Assembly (NCBI GenBank): GCA_021811005.1
Contig: JAJZPY010000069.1
Location: forward strand, 1-11,288
Source: Pseudomonadota bacterium
GTDB taxonomy: Bacteria > Pseudomonadota > Gammaproteobacteria > Burkholderiales > Ferrovaceae
Length of the DNA: 11,288 nucleotides
Reading direction: 5' to 3'
The stretch's first letter is position 1, and the number at the start of each line of letters is the position of its first letter. Under the pieces are notes generated by a model. The model searched no databases, was not told the DNA's origin, and saw only the letters and a program-made list of their open reading frames with translations. The translations under genes were made by a program, and so were the position numbers. Of the stretch, positions 1 to 6,249 are shown in pieces.

Positions 1-2
1 TT

Positions 3-1199
3 CTGTTGTTTGATTTCCGCGCCCTTTTTTTCATGCGGGTGCTGATCGTTTGCCTTGCGGCTGCGGGGAGGGGGGCGGGGTGGGTGGGCTTTGTGCCCTT
101 TTTCCCTATGCCCGCACTGGCGTGGCCCACGCTTTCGGCCATGCTGGCTTGCGTGCCTTTGGGTCTGGTCGTGGGCCTGGCGGCAGTGGGAATTACCCGT
201 GCGCTTTACGCCGTGGAGGATGGATTCGCGAAATTGCCGCTGCACTGGATGTGGTGGCCGGCTCTGGGTGCCATTGCAGTGGGGGTGATCGGTTACATGG
301 CGCCGCGCACGCTGGGCGTGGGTTACGACAACATTACGGACAGCCTGTCAGGTCATCTGGCAGGGCAGGCCCTGTGGGTGCTGGGCACTGCAAAGCTGGT
401 GTCCTGGACGCTCTCGCTGGGTAGCGGTACTTCCGGCGGAACGCTGGCGCCCCTGATGACGGTGGGCGCCTGCTTGGGTGCGGTGCTGGGCCATCTGGCG
501 GAAACGCTGCTTCCAGGGCTTGGATTGCGTCCGGAACTGGCAGCACTGGTTGGCATGGCGGCCATTTTTGCCGGCTCGGCCCGAACCCTGTTCATGGCCG
601 TGATATTCGCGCTGGAAACCACGTGGCAGTTGCCGGCGCTGCTGCCGTTGCTCATTGGCTGTGGCATGGCCTACCTGTTGTCCAGCCTCACCATGCATCA
701 AACCATCATGACCGAGAAAATTGCGCGCCGGGGCGTGCGCGTCCCGAGTGACTACCACAGCGATTTCTTTTTGCAGGAACCTGTGGCCAATCATGCCCAG
801 CGCCCGGCCGTCACGCTCCACTCAGAACAGACATTGGGAGATGCGAAGGCCTGGTTGGAAAGTGGCAAGCCCGGCAGTTTGCACCAGGGTTATCCGGTGG
901 TGGATGGGGAAGGGAAACTGCTCGGCGTGCTCACGCGCAAGGACATTTATCTGTCAGGACAGGAACATCAGACGCCATTGGGCCAGTTGATTGGCCGGCC
1001 GGCGCTGGTGATTGCGGAACATGCGGATTTGCGTCATGCCATAAAAATCATGGCGGCGGCCAATGTGGGGCGCCTACCGGTGGTGGAAGGCGCCGGTGCT
1101 CAGACACGTTTGTGCGGCATGCTCACGCGCAGCGACATTCTGGGAGCCTACCGGCGTCGCCTGGCAGACCAGTATCACTCGGACGACCGCAGCGCTTAG
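3..1199 (+). CDS. CLC-family chloride channel/transporter with C-terminal CBS pair (5' partial)
   Basis: This is the C-terminal part of a CLC anion channel or H+/anion antiporter of the inner membrane. The frame is open to the left edge, and the TTG at 6 is not a credible start, so the gene begins outside the window. The N-terminal half, with the GSGIP and GxEGP filter motifs, is missing. Visible CLC landmarks are G-S-G-T-S-G-G-T-L-A-P at 420-452 (third anion-binding motif), the following helices including LFMAVIFALE, and the helix ending T-I-M-T-E-K near 702-719. Two CBS domains follow, roughly 805-955 and 985-1165, with typical G-V-L-T-R-K-D and G-M-L-T-R-S-D-I ends; such domains usually bind adenine nucleotides and tune gating. 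The usual filter Phe and Tyr look replaced by Leu (444-446) and Met (708-710). The family call is firm; ion specificity is unknown. It converges on the next gene with 7 bp between stops. Confidence 0.92.
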   Translation: MLFDFRALFFMRVLIVCLAAAGRGAGWVGFVPFFPMPALAWPTLSAMLACVPLGLVVGLAAVGITRALYAVEDGFAKLPLHWMWWPALGAIAVGVIGYMAPRTLGVGYDNITDSLSGHLAGQALWVLGTAKLVSWTLSLGSGTSGGTLAPLMTVGACLGAVLGHLAETLLPGLGLRPELAALVGMAAIFAGSARTLFMAVIFALETTWQLPALLPLLIGCGMAYLLSSLTMHQTIMTEKIARRGVRVPSDYHSDFFLQEPVANHAQRPAVTLHSEQTLGDAKAWLESGKPGSLHQGYPVVDGEGKLLGVLTRKDIYLSGQEHQTPLGQLIGRPALVIAEHADLRHAIKIMAAANVGRLPVVEGAGAQTRLCGMLTRSDILGAYRRRLADQYHSDDRSA

Positions 1200-1206
1200 A
1201 GCCGTT

Positions 1207-1863
1207 TCAGAGGTGGTGCTTGAGGAAGGTCAGCGTGCGTTCCCAAGCCCGTTTCGAATTCTCGGCATCGTAAACTTCAGGGCGCATCTGGTTGAAGAAT
1301 GCATGCTCGGCATCGTATTCGTAAATTTCGGGAGGATTGCCTGCGGCGACCATCGCTGAGGTGATTTCATTGACCAGGGCCGGCGTGCACCACGCATCGT
1401 GCCGGGCGAAGTGCCCCTGAAACGGAATTCGGATCTGGGCCGGATCAGCAAAATCCCTGGGCGGGATACCATAAAAACACACGGCGGCGGACACTTCGGG
1501 CACATGCACAGCGCTCGCGATCGCCAGGGCGCCGCCCATGCAAAAACCCATCACGCCCACCTTGGGGCTCAGCGTCAGCAAATGCCGCACCGCGCCGCGG
1601 ATGTCTTCGTGGGTGGCTCCTGAAAAGTCGAGGCCGCTCATCATGTGGCTGGCCTCGTCGGCATCCTGGGCGATGCGCCCCTTGAACAGGTCGGGGGCCA
1701 GGGCGTTGTAGCCGGCAGCAGCGAGCCGGTCGGCGATGCCGCAGATCTGGGCATTGAGCCCCCACCATTCCTGGATGACCACCATGCCAGGCCGTCCCTG
1801 GCCTGCTTGCGCCAGATAACCGCGGCAGCTGCTGCCATCAGGGCGCTTGAAATCGATCATCAT
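1207..1863 (-). CDS. dienelactone hydrolase family protein
   Basis: A 218-residue alpha/beta hydrolase of the dienelactone hydrolase (carboxymethylenebutenolidase-like) family, cytosolic and without a signal peptide. The catalytic set is complete: the nucleophile elbow G-F-C-M-G-G puts Cys at residue 108, Asp156 lies in R-H-D-A-W-C, His187 in A-E-H-A-F-F-N, and Glu32 in V-I-Q-E-W-W-G is the residue that activates the cysteine in this family. Length matches the family (about 220-240). The start at 1863 is the first of two adjacent ATGs and follows a very strong GAGGAGGAG site. Genes for chlorocatechol or other aromatic degradation are absent, so the natural substrate may not be dienelactone; many paralogues hydrolyse other lactones or esters. 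The gene is last in the leftward run, 70 nt after the EAL gene. Confidence 0.92.
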   Translation of the reverse strand: MMIDFKRPDGSSCRGYLAQAGQGRPGMVVIQEWWGLNAQICGIADRLAAAGYNALAPDLFKGRIAQDADEASHMMSGLDFSGATHEDIRGAVRHLLTLSPKVGVMGFCMGGALAIASAVHVPEVSAAVCFYGIPPRDFADPAQIRIPFQGHFARHDAWCTPALVNEITSAMVAAGNPPEIYEYDAEHAFFNQMRPEVYDAENSKRAWERTLTFLKHHL

Positions 1864-1933
1864 GATTCTCCTCCTCTGAAAACAAAAACCGCTTCCTCGG
1901 ATTGAAAACCGGATTCATCGCAGGCAGGAAAGG

Positions 1934-2698
1934 TCAAAGGTAGGTTTCTGCCGGGACGGCGGGGAGAATTTCGAAACCGGGGCGTGCAAAATGATAGCCT
2001 TGGAGCAGACTGATCCCCGCATCGCTGAGCCAGGAAAACTCTTCCCGTGTTTCCACCCCTTCCGCAATGATCTCGATCCCCAGTTCTTTGCATACCTGGA
2101 TAATGCCTTTCACGATGGCCTGACGCGGCTTGTTGTGGTTGATTCCTTGCACCAGTTTCATGTCGAGCTTGATGAAGTCGGGCTGAAATTCGCTCAGCAG
2201 GTTGAGTCCGGAATACCCGGCACCGAAATCGTCAATGGCCGTTCGGAATCCCAGACGGCGGTAGGCTTGAATGATGCTGCGCAGGTGTGCATGGTCTTCG
2301 ATCTCTTCCCCTTCGGTGACTTCGAAGATGATCCGGTTTATGGGAAAACCGAATGTGTCAGCGGCAGCGAGGGTGGTGCGGATGCAGAGTTCGGCTTTGT
2401 AGACTGCATTGGGATAAAAGTTGATGTTGACGTTGACGGGAATGCCGAGTTCGACAGCCATGCGTATGATTTTTACCCGGCACGCCTGATCGAATCGATA
2501 GCGGGTATGGTCAGTCAGCTGATTCAGTACATGGCTTGCCGGTTCGTTGCCAGAGCCTCTCACTAACGCTTCATAGGAGAAGATGTTCTGCTGCACCGTA
2601 TCGACGATGGGCTGGAAGGCAAAGGAAAAATCGAAATCCAATCCAGCCCCTTCCAGGCAATTGGCACAGGAAAGTTCGACAAAATCTTGAGGGTCCAT
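1934..2698 (-). CDS. stand-alone EAL-domain cyclic-di-GMP phosphodiesterase
   Basis: A 254-residue soluble protein that is almost entirely one EAL domain, expected to hydrolyse cyclic di-GMP to pGpG. All residues normally needed for metal binding and catalysis appear present: Glu43 in the Y-E-A-L-V-R signature, Asn91, Glu126 in F-E-V-T-E, Asp156-Asp157 in I-D-D-F-G-A-G-Y-S, Lys177 in F-I-K-L-D, Glu213 and Glu216 in A-E-G-V-E-T, and Gln233 in L-Q-G-Y-H-F-A-R-P. No GGDEF, PAS, GAF or membrane segment is present. The short N-terminal leader carries Cys11-x-x-Cys14. I chose the ATG at 2698 because the upstream extension of the frame (to 2983) runs through the DUF423 gene in another frame and encodes no domain. 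The ribosome site is weak (CGGAT), suggesting coupling to the DUF423 gene, which ends 23 nt upstream. Confidence 0.92.
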   Translation of the reverse strand: MDPQDFVELSCANCLEGAGLDFDFSFAFQPIVDTVQQNIFSYEALVRGSGNEPASHVLNQLTDHTRYRFDQACRVKIIRMAVELGIPVNVNINFYPNAVYKAELCIRTTLAAADTFGFPINRIIFEVTEGEEIEDHAHLRSIIQAYRRLGFRTAIDDFGAGYSGLNLLSEFQPDFIKLDMKLVQGINHNKPRQAIVKGIIQVCKELGIEIIAEGVETREEFSWLSDAGISLLQGYHFARPGFEILPAVPAETYL

Positions 2699-2721
2699 GG
2701 GATATCCGTTGCTTGCCAAAA

Positions 2722-3093
2722 TTATTGGGATTGACGGGTTACGTGTCTCATTTGCCACGCTGCTGCGAGCCAGCCTGAAATCATGAGAAGGCCACCCAAC
2801 GGAGTGACCATGCCCAGCCAGTGCAAACCCGTGAGGGCCAGCAGGTAGAGAGAGCCGGAAAAAAGCACGGTGCCAGAACCCAGCAGGGCCGATGCCCACC
2901 GCAGTTCCGGGATGCGGGTGGCGCCCAGACCGATCAAACCAAGCGCATGCCACATTTGGTATTCCACTGCGGTATGCCACCATTCCAGCGCAGGGGGGGA
3001 AAGGAGATGGCGCAGGCCATGGGCTCCAAACGCCCCAAGAGCAACCCCGGTTGCGGCCAGCAGCGATCCAAAAAACAAGGTGTTGAAAGGCAT
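2722..3093 (-). CDS. DUF423 family small inner-membrane protein
   Basis: A 123-residue hydrophobic protein of the DUF423 (YgdD/TMEM256-like) family, of unknown function. It has the family's N-terminal glycine/alanine-rich helix ending in G-A-F-G-A-H-G-L (residues 20-27), the conserved polar stretch W-W-H-T-A-V-E-Y-Q-M-W-H (38-49), and two or three further membrane segments to a basic C-terminus. Length is normal for the family. The frame is open to 3129, but the ATG at 3093 gives the usual family start (M-P-F-N-T-L-F-F-G) and lies 10 nt after the DUF3443 stop, consistent with operon translation. A longer start would overlap the DUF3443 gene and add a non-hydrophobic, cysteine-containing leader unlike the family. 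Confidence 0.88.
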   Translation of the reverse strand: MPFNTLFFGSLLAATGVALGAFGAHGLRHLLSPPALEWWHTAVEYQMWHALGLIGLGATRIPELRWASALLGSGTVLFSGSLYLLALTGLHWLGMVTPLGGLLMISGWLAAAWQMRHVTRQSQ

Positions 3094-3103
3094 GGGTGGC
3101 AGC

Positions 3104-4315
3104 TCAGTGCAGGGCGTACATCGGGCCATTGCCTTCGGCTACGTGGTGGCCTGCGATGACGGTGGCAATGGATTTCCCGTAAAAGAAGGGCATGCCGAAG
3201 TCGGCCGAGCCGGCACTTCCCAGGGCGGCTATGTCATTGACGGCGGTATACGTGGAATTGAGGACGTAGGGATCGATGACGCCCAGCGAGGTGGTGATGG
3301 ATGCGGCAGGGCCCGTGTTGGGGGTGAACGTTACCGGACTGATGGTCGTGTATTGTGTGGGCCGGTAATTGCCGTTGCTGTCGTAGTTCATGCCCGGGAT
3401 GATCAGGAAATTGTAGTTGGAGCCGCTGTCGATAAAAGACGAATTGAAGATCTGGCCGCTGTAAGCCGCTGTAAAGTTGCCGGAACTGTCCAGAGCGAGG
3501 GTGCTGTAATTCTGCAGGGAGTTGTTTGTCTGGGTGTCGATGCCGAAGGTGATGCTGCCCGCGGCTGTCGGACAGGCCAGGCCGGAAACGGCAGGCATTT
3601 GCATGATCAGGCCATTGTTGTTGATCGCAAAGAAAGCCACCGGATTGCTGACCTGGCTGGCTGTGGGCACAACGGCCGTGATACAGGTTGAGCCGGTGCA
3701 CTGGTAGTAATTGCCGTTGTCCGCAATGAATGGGCCGACGCCCAGCAGGCCATTGCCTCCGATGCCGTTCAGCGTGCCGATGCTGCTGTTGCCGCTGGTG
3801 CAGGAGAATGGGGGCGGGGTCATGGAAGGCGTATTGTCGTCATCAATGATCTCGATGGGAATCGGCGACGAGGTGGCTTCACCCGCGATTTGGACTGTGG
3901 CGTTGTAGACGCCGCCCCACATGTAGCCACTCAGAAACTGCGCGCATTCATAAAAAGTGGGGGCGGTGGAAAATCCGAGGGGGCTTGCCACGCTGTGCAG
4001 CAGGCGCAGGCCATAGGAGCCGCTATCCACAACCACATGATCGATGCTTTTGCAATTGGTGCCATTGCACACGGTAACGGTTACATAGGGCAGGTTGACG
4101 GTGGAATAGCTGCTGATGCTGGGGTTTTGGCTCACGGACATCAGCGCCTGGTTGCTGGCCAGGGTCGGGGGCGTTGCTGCGGCATTACAGTCGGCTGTGG
4201 GCACGGACCCCGTGCTGGTGGTGCTGCTGCCACTGCCTCCACCGCCACCACAACCGTTCAGGAGCAAGACACTGAGCGGCACAAGAACAAAAAAACGCAG
4301 AAACCATGAAATCAA
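3104..4315 (-). CDS. DUF3443 lipoprotein, candidate pepsin-like aspartic protease
   Basis: A 403-residue predicted lipoprotein of the DUF3443 family, officially of unknown function. A signal peptide ends in L-L-N-G-Cys22, a plausible lipobox, followed by a glycine/serine/threonine linker to about residue 40. The rest is a Ser/Asn/Gly-rich, beta-type sequence. Two D-S-G motifs stand out: V-V-V-Asp97-S-G-S and S-F-I-Asp296-S-G-S, 199 residues apart. Between and after them are stretches resembling pepsin landmarks: G-N-G-L-L-G-V-G (188-194), S-I-T-F-G-I-D (254-260) and D-F-G-M-P-F-F near the C-terminus. I infer a two-lobed pepsin-like fold; activity is untested. The start is a TTG at 4315 in a TTGA overlap with the DUF2844 stop. 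GGGAG lies 7 nt upstream, and no other start exists before Met59, beyond the lipobox. A tether in the inner or outer membrane facing the periplasm is likely. Confidence 0.88.
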   Translation of the reverse strand: MISWFLRFFVLVPLSVLLLNGCGGGGGSGSSTTSTGSVPTADCNAAATPPTLASNQALMSVSQNPSISSYSTVNLPYVTVTVCNGTNCKSIDHVVVDSGSYGLRLLHSVASPLGFSTAPTFYECAQFLSGYMWGGVYNATVQIAGEATSSPIPIEIIDDDNTPSMTPPPFSCTSGNSSIGTLNGIGGNGLLGVGPFIADNGNYYQCTGSTCITAVVPTASQVSNPVAFFAINNNGLIMQMPAVSGLACPTAAGSITFGIDTQTNNSLQNYSTLALDSSGNFTAAYSGQIFNSSFIDSGSNYNFLIIPGMNYDSNGNYRPTQYTTISPVTFTPNTGPAASITTSLGVIDPYVLNSTYTAVNDIAALGSAGSADFGMPFFYGKSIATVIAGHHVAEGNGPMYALH

Positions 4316-4791
4316 GGTTCGACTCCCAGTGTGGAAACGGAAAGTCCGGCAGGAACCAGCGCAGGGGCATAGGCAGAGCCGGAAAATGCGCGCATGTGTC
4401 CCTGTACATGCGCCACCAGACTCTGGCTGCGGATCTGCACGGGAGCGTTGCGGCCCTTGGGGTTGCGGGCTTGCATGCCTGCGGCATACTCGGGGAAGTA
4501 GCTGCCCAGCAGTTGCGACTGGTCGGGGATGATGGGCCCGTCCCAGCGGATCGCGAACACGGTGCCGCCACGGGAGAATTCGGTGATGGTCACGTTTTGG
4601 GAAGTCACCACCGTCTGTGCCTGCACCCCCTGGGGCAACTGGGCCAGCTGATGCCCCGGGGCAGTGACAACCTGGCCGCTATTAAGGATGGCGGAAGCCG
4701 GCCCTCCCAGGGCGGCATAGAGTGGGGTGGCGCAGCACAGGGCGAACGTCGCCCCAGCCAGCAGGATTTTTCCAGGAAACGGCGACTGCAT
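4312..4791 (-). CDS. DUF2844 secreted protein
   Basis: A 159-residue exported protein of the DUF2844 family, of unknown function. The signal peptide is clear: a lysine after M-Q-S-P-F-P-G, a hydrophobic core, and likely cleavage after T-P-L-Y-Ala26, leaving A-L-G-G at the mature N-terminus as in relatives. The family core is G-T-V-F-A-I-R-W-D-G-P followed by P-D-Q-S-Q-L-L-G-S-Y-F, and the C-terminal part G-H-M-R-A-F-S-G-S-A-Y-A-P also matches. I chose the ATG at 4791, with GGAG 9 nt upstream. The frame stays open to 4854, but the extra 21 residues would bury the signal peptide. The stop overlaps the DUF3443 start (TTGA), so the two proteins are probably made together. Such pairing is common in Betaproteobacteria and suggests that DUF2844 assists, transports or regulates the lipoprotein. 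Confidence 0.87.
   Translation of the reverse strand: MQSPFPGKILLAGATFALCCATPLYAALGGPASAILNSGQVVTAPGHQLAQLPQGVQAQTVVTSQNVTITEFSRGGTVFAIRWDGPIIPDQSQLLGSYFPEYAAGMQARNPKGRNAPVQIRSQSLVAHVQGHMRAFSGSAYAPALVPAGLSVSTLGVEP
4323..4327 (-). promoter_or_regulatory. ribosome binding site fixing the TTG start of the DUF3443 gene
   Basis: On the minus strand GGGAG lies 7 nt before a TTG (4315-4313). The signal peptide and lipobox follow directly, and the first in-frame ATG is far downstream, so this site decides the start. It sits inside the last codons of the DUF2844 gene. Confidence 0.7.
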
Positions 4792-4819
4792 GAATTGACG
4801 CTCCGAAGTTCTGAGAAAA

Positions 4820-4847
4820 TTGACGGCAAAACAGCGCACAATATAAG
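4820..4847 (+). promoter_or_regulatory. sigma70-type promoter for the small exported protein gene
   Basis: TTGACG (4820-4825), a 16-nt spacer and TATAAG (4842-4847) match the sigma70 pattern. Transcription would start near 4854 and give a leader of about 75 nt. It lies in the 138-bp divergent region shared with the DUF2844/DUF3443 operon. I saw no equally clear promoter on the minus strand there. Confidence 0.55.
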
Positions 4848-4929
4848 TCATCATAACGAGGGCAGGCAGGAGGGGTCAACGAAGGGAAGCTGTCGATCGT
4901 TCCAGGATGACTGTCACAGGAGAGAAAAC

Positions 4930-5346
4930 ATGAAAGGGGTTTGTAATGCCTTGCTGCTGGGGCTCATGGCCGTTGGGCTAGCCAGGGCGGACATGGGCGT
5001 GGCCATCGGCCAGCCTGGATTCTTTGGCATGATCGAGTTGGGCAATGCACCTGTCCCGCAAGTGGTCTTCCCGCAGCCGCTTCTGGTTCAGCCGCCTCCG
5101 GTTGGCGTGATGCTGCCGCCCCCGATCTACCTCCGTGTTCCGCCAGGCTATGCCCGGCACTGGCGCTGGCACTGTCATGAATTCAATGCCTGTGGCCGCC
5201 CGGTGTATTTTGTTCGGGAGCACTGGTACAACCAGGTTTATGTGCCCTATTACCTGCATGGCGAGCCGCGCAGGGATTGGGATGAACGGCGAGGCGGGCG
5301 CCGAGAGGGAGGAAGGGACCGCGGTGAACGCCGTGGCCGGGACTGA
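4930..5346 (+). CDS. small exported proline-rich protein, unknown function
   Basis: A 138-residue predicted periplasmic or surface protein of a type I recall from many Betaproteobacteria, without a named function. A signal peptide of about 20 residues ends at A-R-Ala20. The mature part starts with G-V-A-I-G-Q-P-G-F-F-G. A proline-rich stretch with repeated Q-P and P-P follows (about 38-75), then an aromatic/His region with two cysteines (Cys82, Cys88) that could form a disulfide. The conserved-looking P-V-Y-F-V-R-E-H-W-Y-N-Q-V-Y-V-P comes next, and the tail from about residue 115 is almost wholly Arg, Asp, Glu and Gly. The ATG at 4930 has AGGAGA 7 nt upstream. The frame is open far upstream (to 4306), but that part is antisense to DUF2844 and not coding. 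The gene is divergent from the DUF2844/DUF3443 operon. Confidence 0.82.
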   Translation: MKGVCNALLLGLMAVGLARADMGVAIGQPGFFGMIELGNAPVPQVVFPQPLLVQPPPVGVMLPPPIYLRVPPGYARHWRWHCHEFNACGRPVYFVREHWYNQVYVPYYLHGEPRRDWDERRGGRREGGRDRGERRGRD

Positions 5347-5349
5347 TGG

Positions 5350-5385
5350 GTTTTTGCGGAAAGCCTTGCGGCTTTCAGGAAAAAC
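5350..5385. terminator. hairpin between convergent genes, possible bidirectional terminator
   Basis: GAAAGCC (5359-5365), loop TTGC and GGCTTTC (5370-5376) form a perfect 7-bp stem. After a 3-nt internal loop the outer arms GTTTTT (5350-5355) and AAAAAC (5380-5385) also pair. It sits between the stop codons of the exported-protein gene and ompW, where a shared terminator is expected. No T-run follows the stem on either strand, so it is not a textbook intrinsic terminator. Confidence 0.5.
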
Positions 5386-5400
5386 TACCAAAACGAAATG

Positions 5401-6138
5401 TCAGAAACGATAGCCCACGCCGAAGAAACCGATCGTATTGCCCAGGCGCAGGTTGGTGGTGGATGAAGGGCCGACGGGAGCCGGGTCAACCAGGTTGTTG
5501 ATGTGCAGCGTGGTGTTGGTGTGCACGTAGGTGAGCGAACCTGTCAGGAAGTAGGGGGTTCTCTTGATGTCATAGTTGAACCCCGCGCTCCCCACCCATC
5601 CCCAGGCCGAATCGATGGATGCACCGTTCGGGGCAAACCCCTGTCCTGTGGCGTTGAGGGACAAACTGCGGAATTCCGTGTAGGTGACCCCGGCTCCCAG
5701 ATAGGGGCGGAATGCTGAAGACGCATCCAGGAAATAGTAGCGGCCCACGAGCATGGGGCTCCAGAGCTTGACCGAGCCGATTTCAACCGTTGCGCCCTGG
5801 GTGAGCACGGCCTGACCCATGGAGAGATTGGTTTTTGGCGGAAAGCCGATGTCGAGCACCAGGCCCAGATGGTCGGTGTACATGTGACCCAGGATCAACG
5901 CGCCCGTGGTGGTGCTGGAAGCGGATGCGGACGACAGCGGCAACGGACCGGGCAGCGCGGTGGAGGGAGGGAGAATCACGTTGCCTGAATAAGACAGTGA
6001 ATCTGCGCTGATGCTGGGACTGACATAGGCGGCACCCACGGCGACGAAATTGTCCCCGGCCTTCAGGGCCCAGGCGGATGAGGTGCCAAACAGCGATATT
6101 CCAAGCAAGGCAGACGCAACAAGGCGTGATTGAACCAT
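5401..6138 (-). CDS. ompW: OmpW family outer membrane beta-barrel protein
   Basis: A 245-residue outer membrane protein of the OmpW family, small 8-stranded barrels thought to pass hydrophobic or other small molecules. A signal peptide ends at S-S-A-W-Ala24. The mature N-terminus (L-K-A-G-D-N-F-V-A-V-G-A-A-Y-V-S-P) is the usual OmpW beginning. Further signatures are G-H-M-Y-T-D-H-L-G-L-V-L-D-I-G-F-P-P-K-T, the G-S-V-K-L-W-S-P-M-L strand, F-R-P-Y-L-G-A-G-V-T-Y-T, and the C-terminal strand G-F-F-G-V-G-Y-R-F with a terminal Phe for BAM recognition. A Ser/Thr/Pro-rich insertion near residues 45-75 is probably a surface loop. The ATG at 6138 has AGAGGAGA directly upstream. The gene lies 101 nt after the response regulator gene on the same strand, so regulation by that protein is possible. 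Confidence 0.93.
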   Translation of the reverse strand: MVQSRLVASALLGISLFGTSSAWALKAGDNFVAVGAAYVSPSISADSLSYSGNVILPPSTALPGPLPLSSASASSTTTGALILGHMYTDHLGLVLDIGFPPKTNLSMGQAVLTQGATVEIGSVKLWSPMLVGRYYFLDASSAFRPYLGAGVTYTEFRSLSLNATGQGFAPNGASIDSAWGWVGSAGFNYDIKRTPYFLTGSLTYVHTNTTLHINNLVDPAPVGPSSTTNLRLGNTIGFFGVGYRF

Positions 6139-6180
6139 GGTTTCTCCTCTTTATTTATAGTTTTCCCGAGTGAAAGTTTT

Positions 6181-6249
6181 CAGGGCTTGGCCCGCCCCTG
6201 CAAACATTCCGGCTAGCATCCTTCAAATGGTCCTGAATTTCAAGCCCTG
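6181..6249. repeat. 9-bp inverted repeat flanking the response regulator-ompW gap
   Basis: CAGGGCTTG (6181-6189) and its exact reverse complement CAAGCCCTG (6241-6249) bracket 51 nt. The right arm overlaps the stop codon of the response regulator gene and the left arm lies about 40 bp upstream of the ompW start. It could form a long stem-loop in the shared transcript or act as paired protein sites. No T-run follows either arm. Confidence 0.4.

Noticed and set aside
1864..1933. Promoter for the dienelactone hydrolase gene in the 70-bp gap
   Set aside because: A TTGACC-like box exists on the minus strand, but no -10 element follows at 16-18 nt.
2699..2983. N-terminal extension of the EAL frame
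   Set aside because: It overlaps the DUF423 gene in another frame and adds no recognisable sequence; the ATG at 2698 gives a complete EAL domain.
2870..3691. 273-codon plus-strand open frame opposite DUF423 and DUF3443
   Set aside because: Both minus-strand genes are recognisable families; this frame has no domain and its composition is that of an antisense shadow.
4306..4929. N-terminal extension of the exported-protein frame
   Set aside because: It is antisense to the DUF2844 gene and would hide the signal peptide that starts at 4930.
6154..6159. TATAAA on the minus strand upstream of ompW
   Set aside because: A start from it would fall within the ribosome site, and no -35 box is seen at the right distance.
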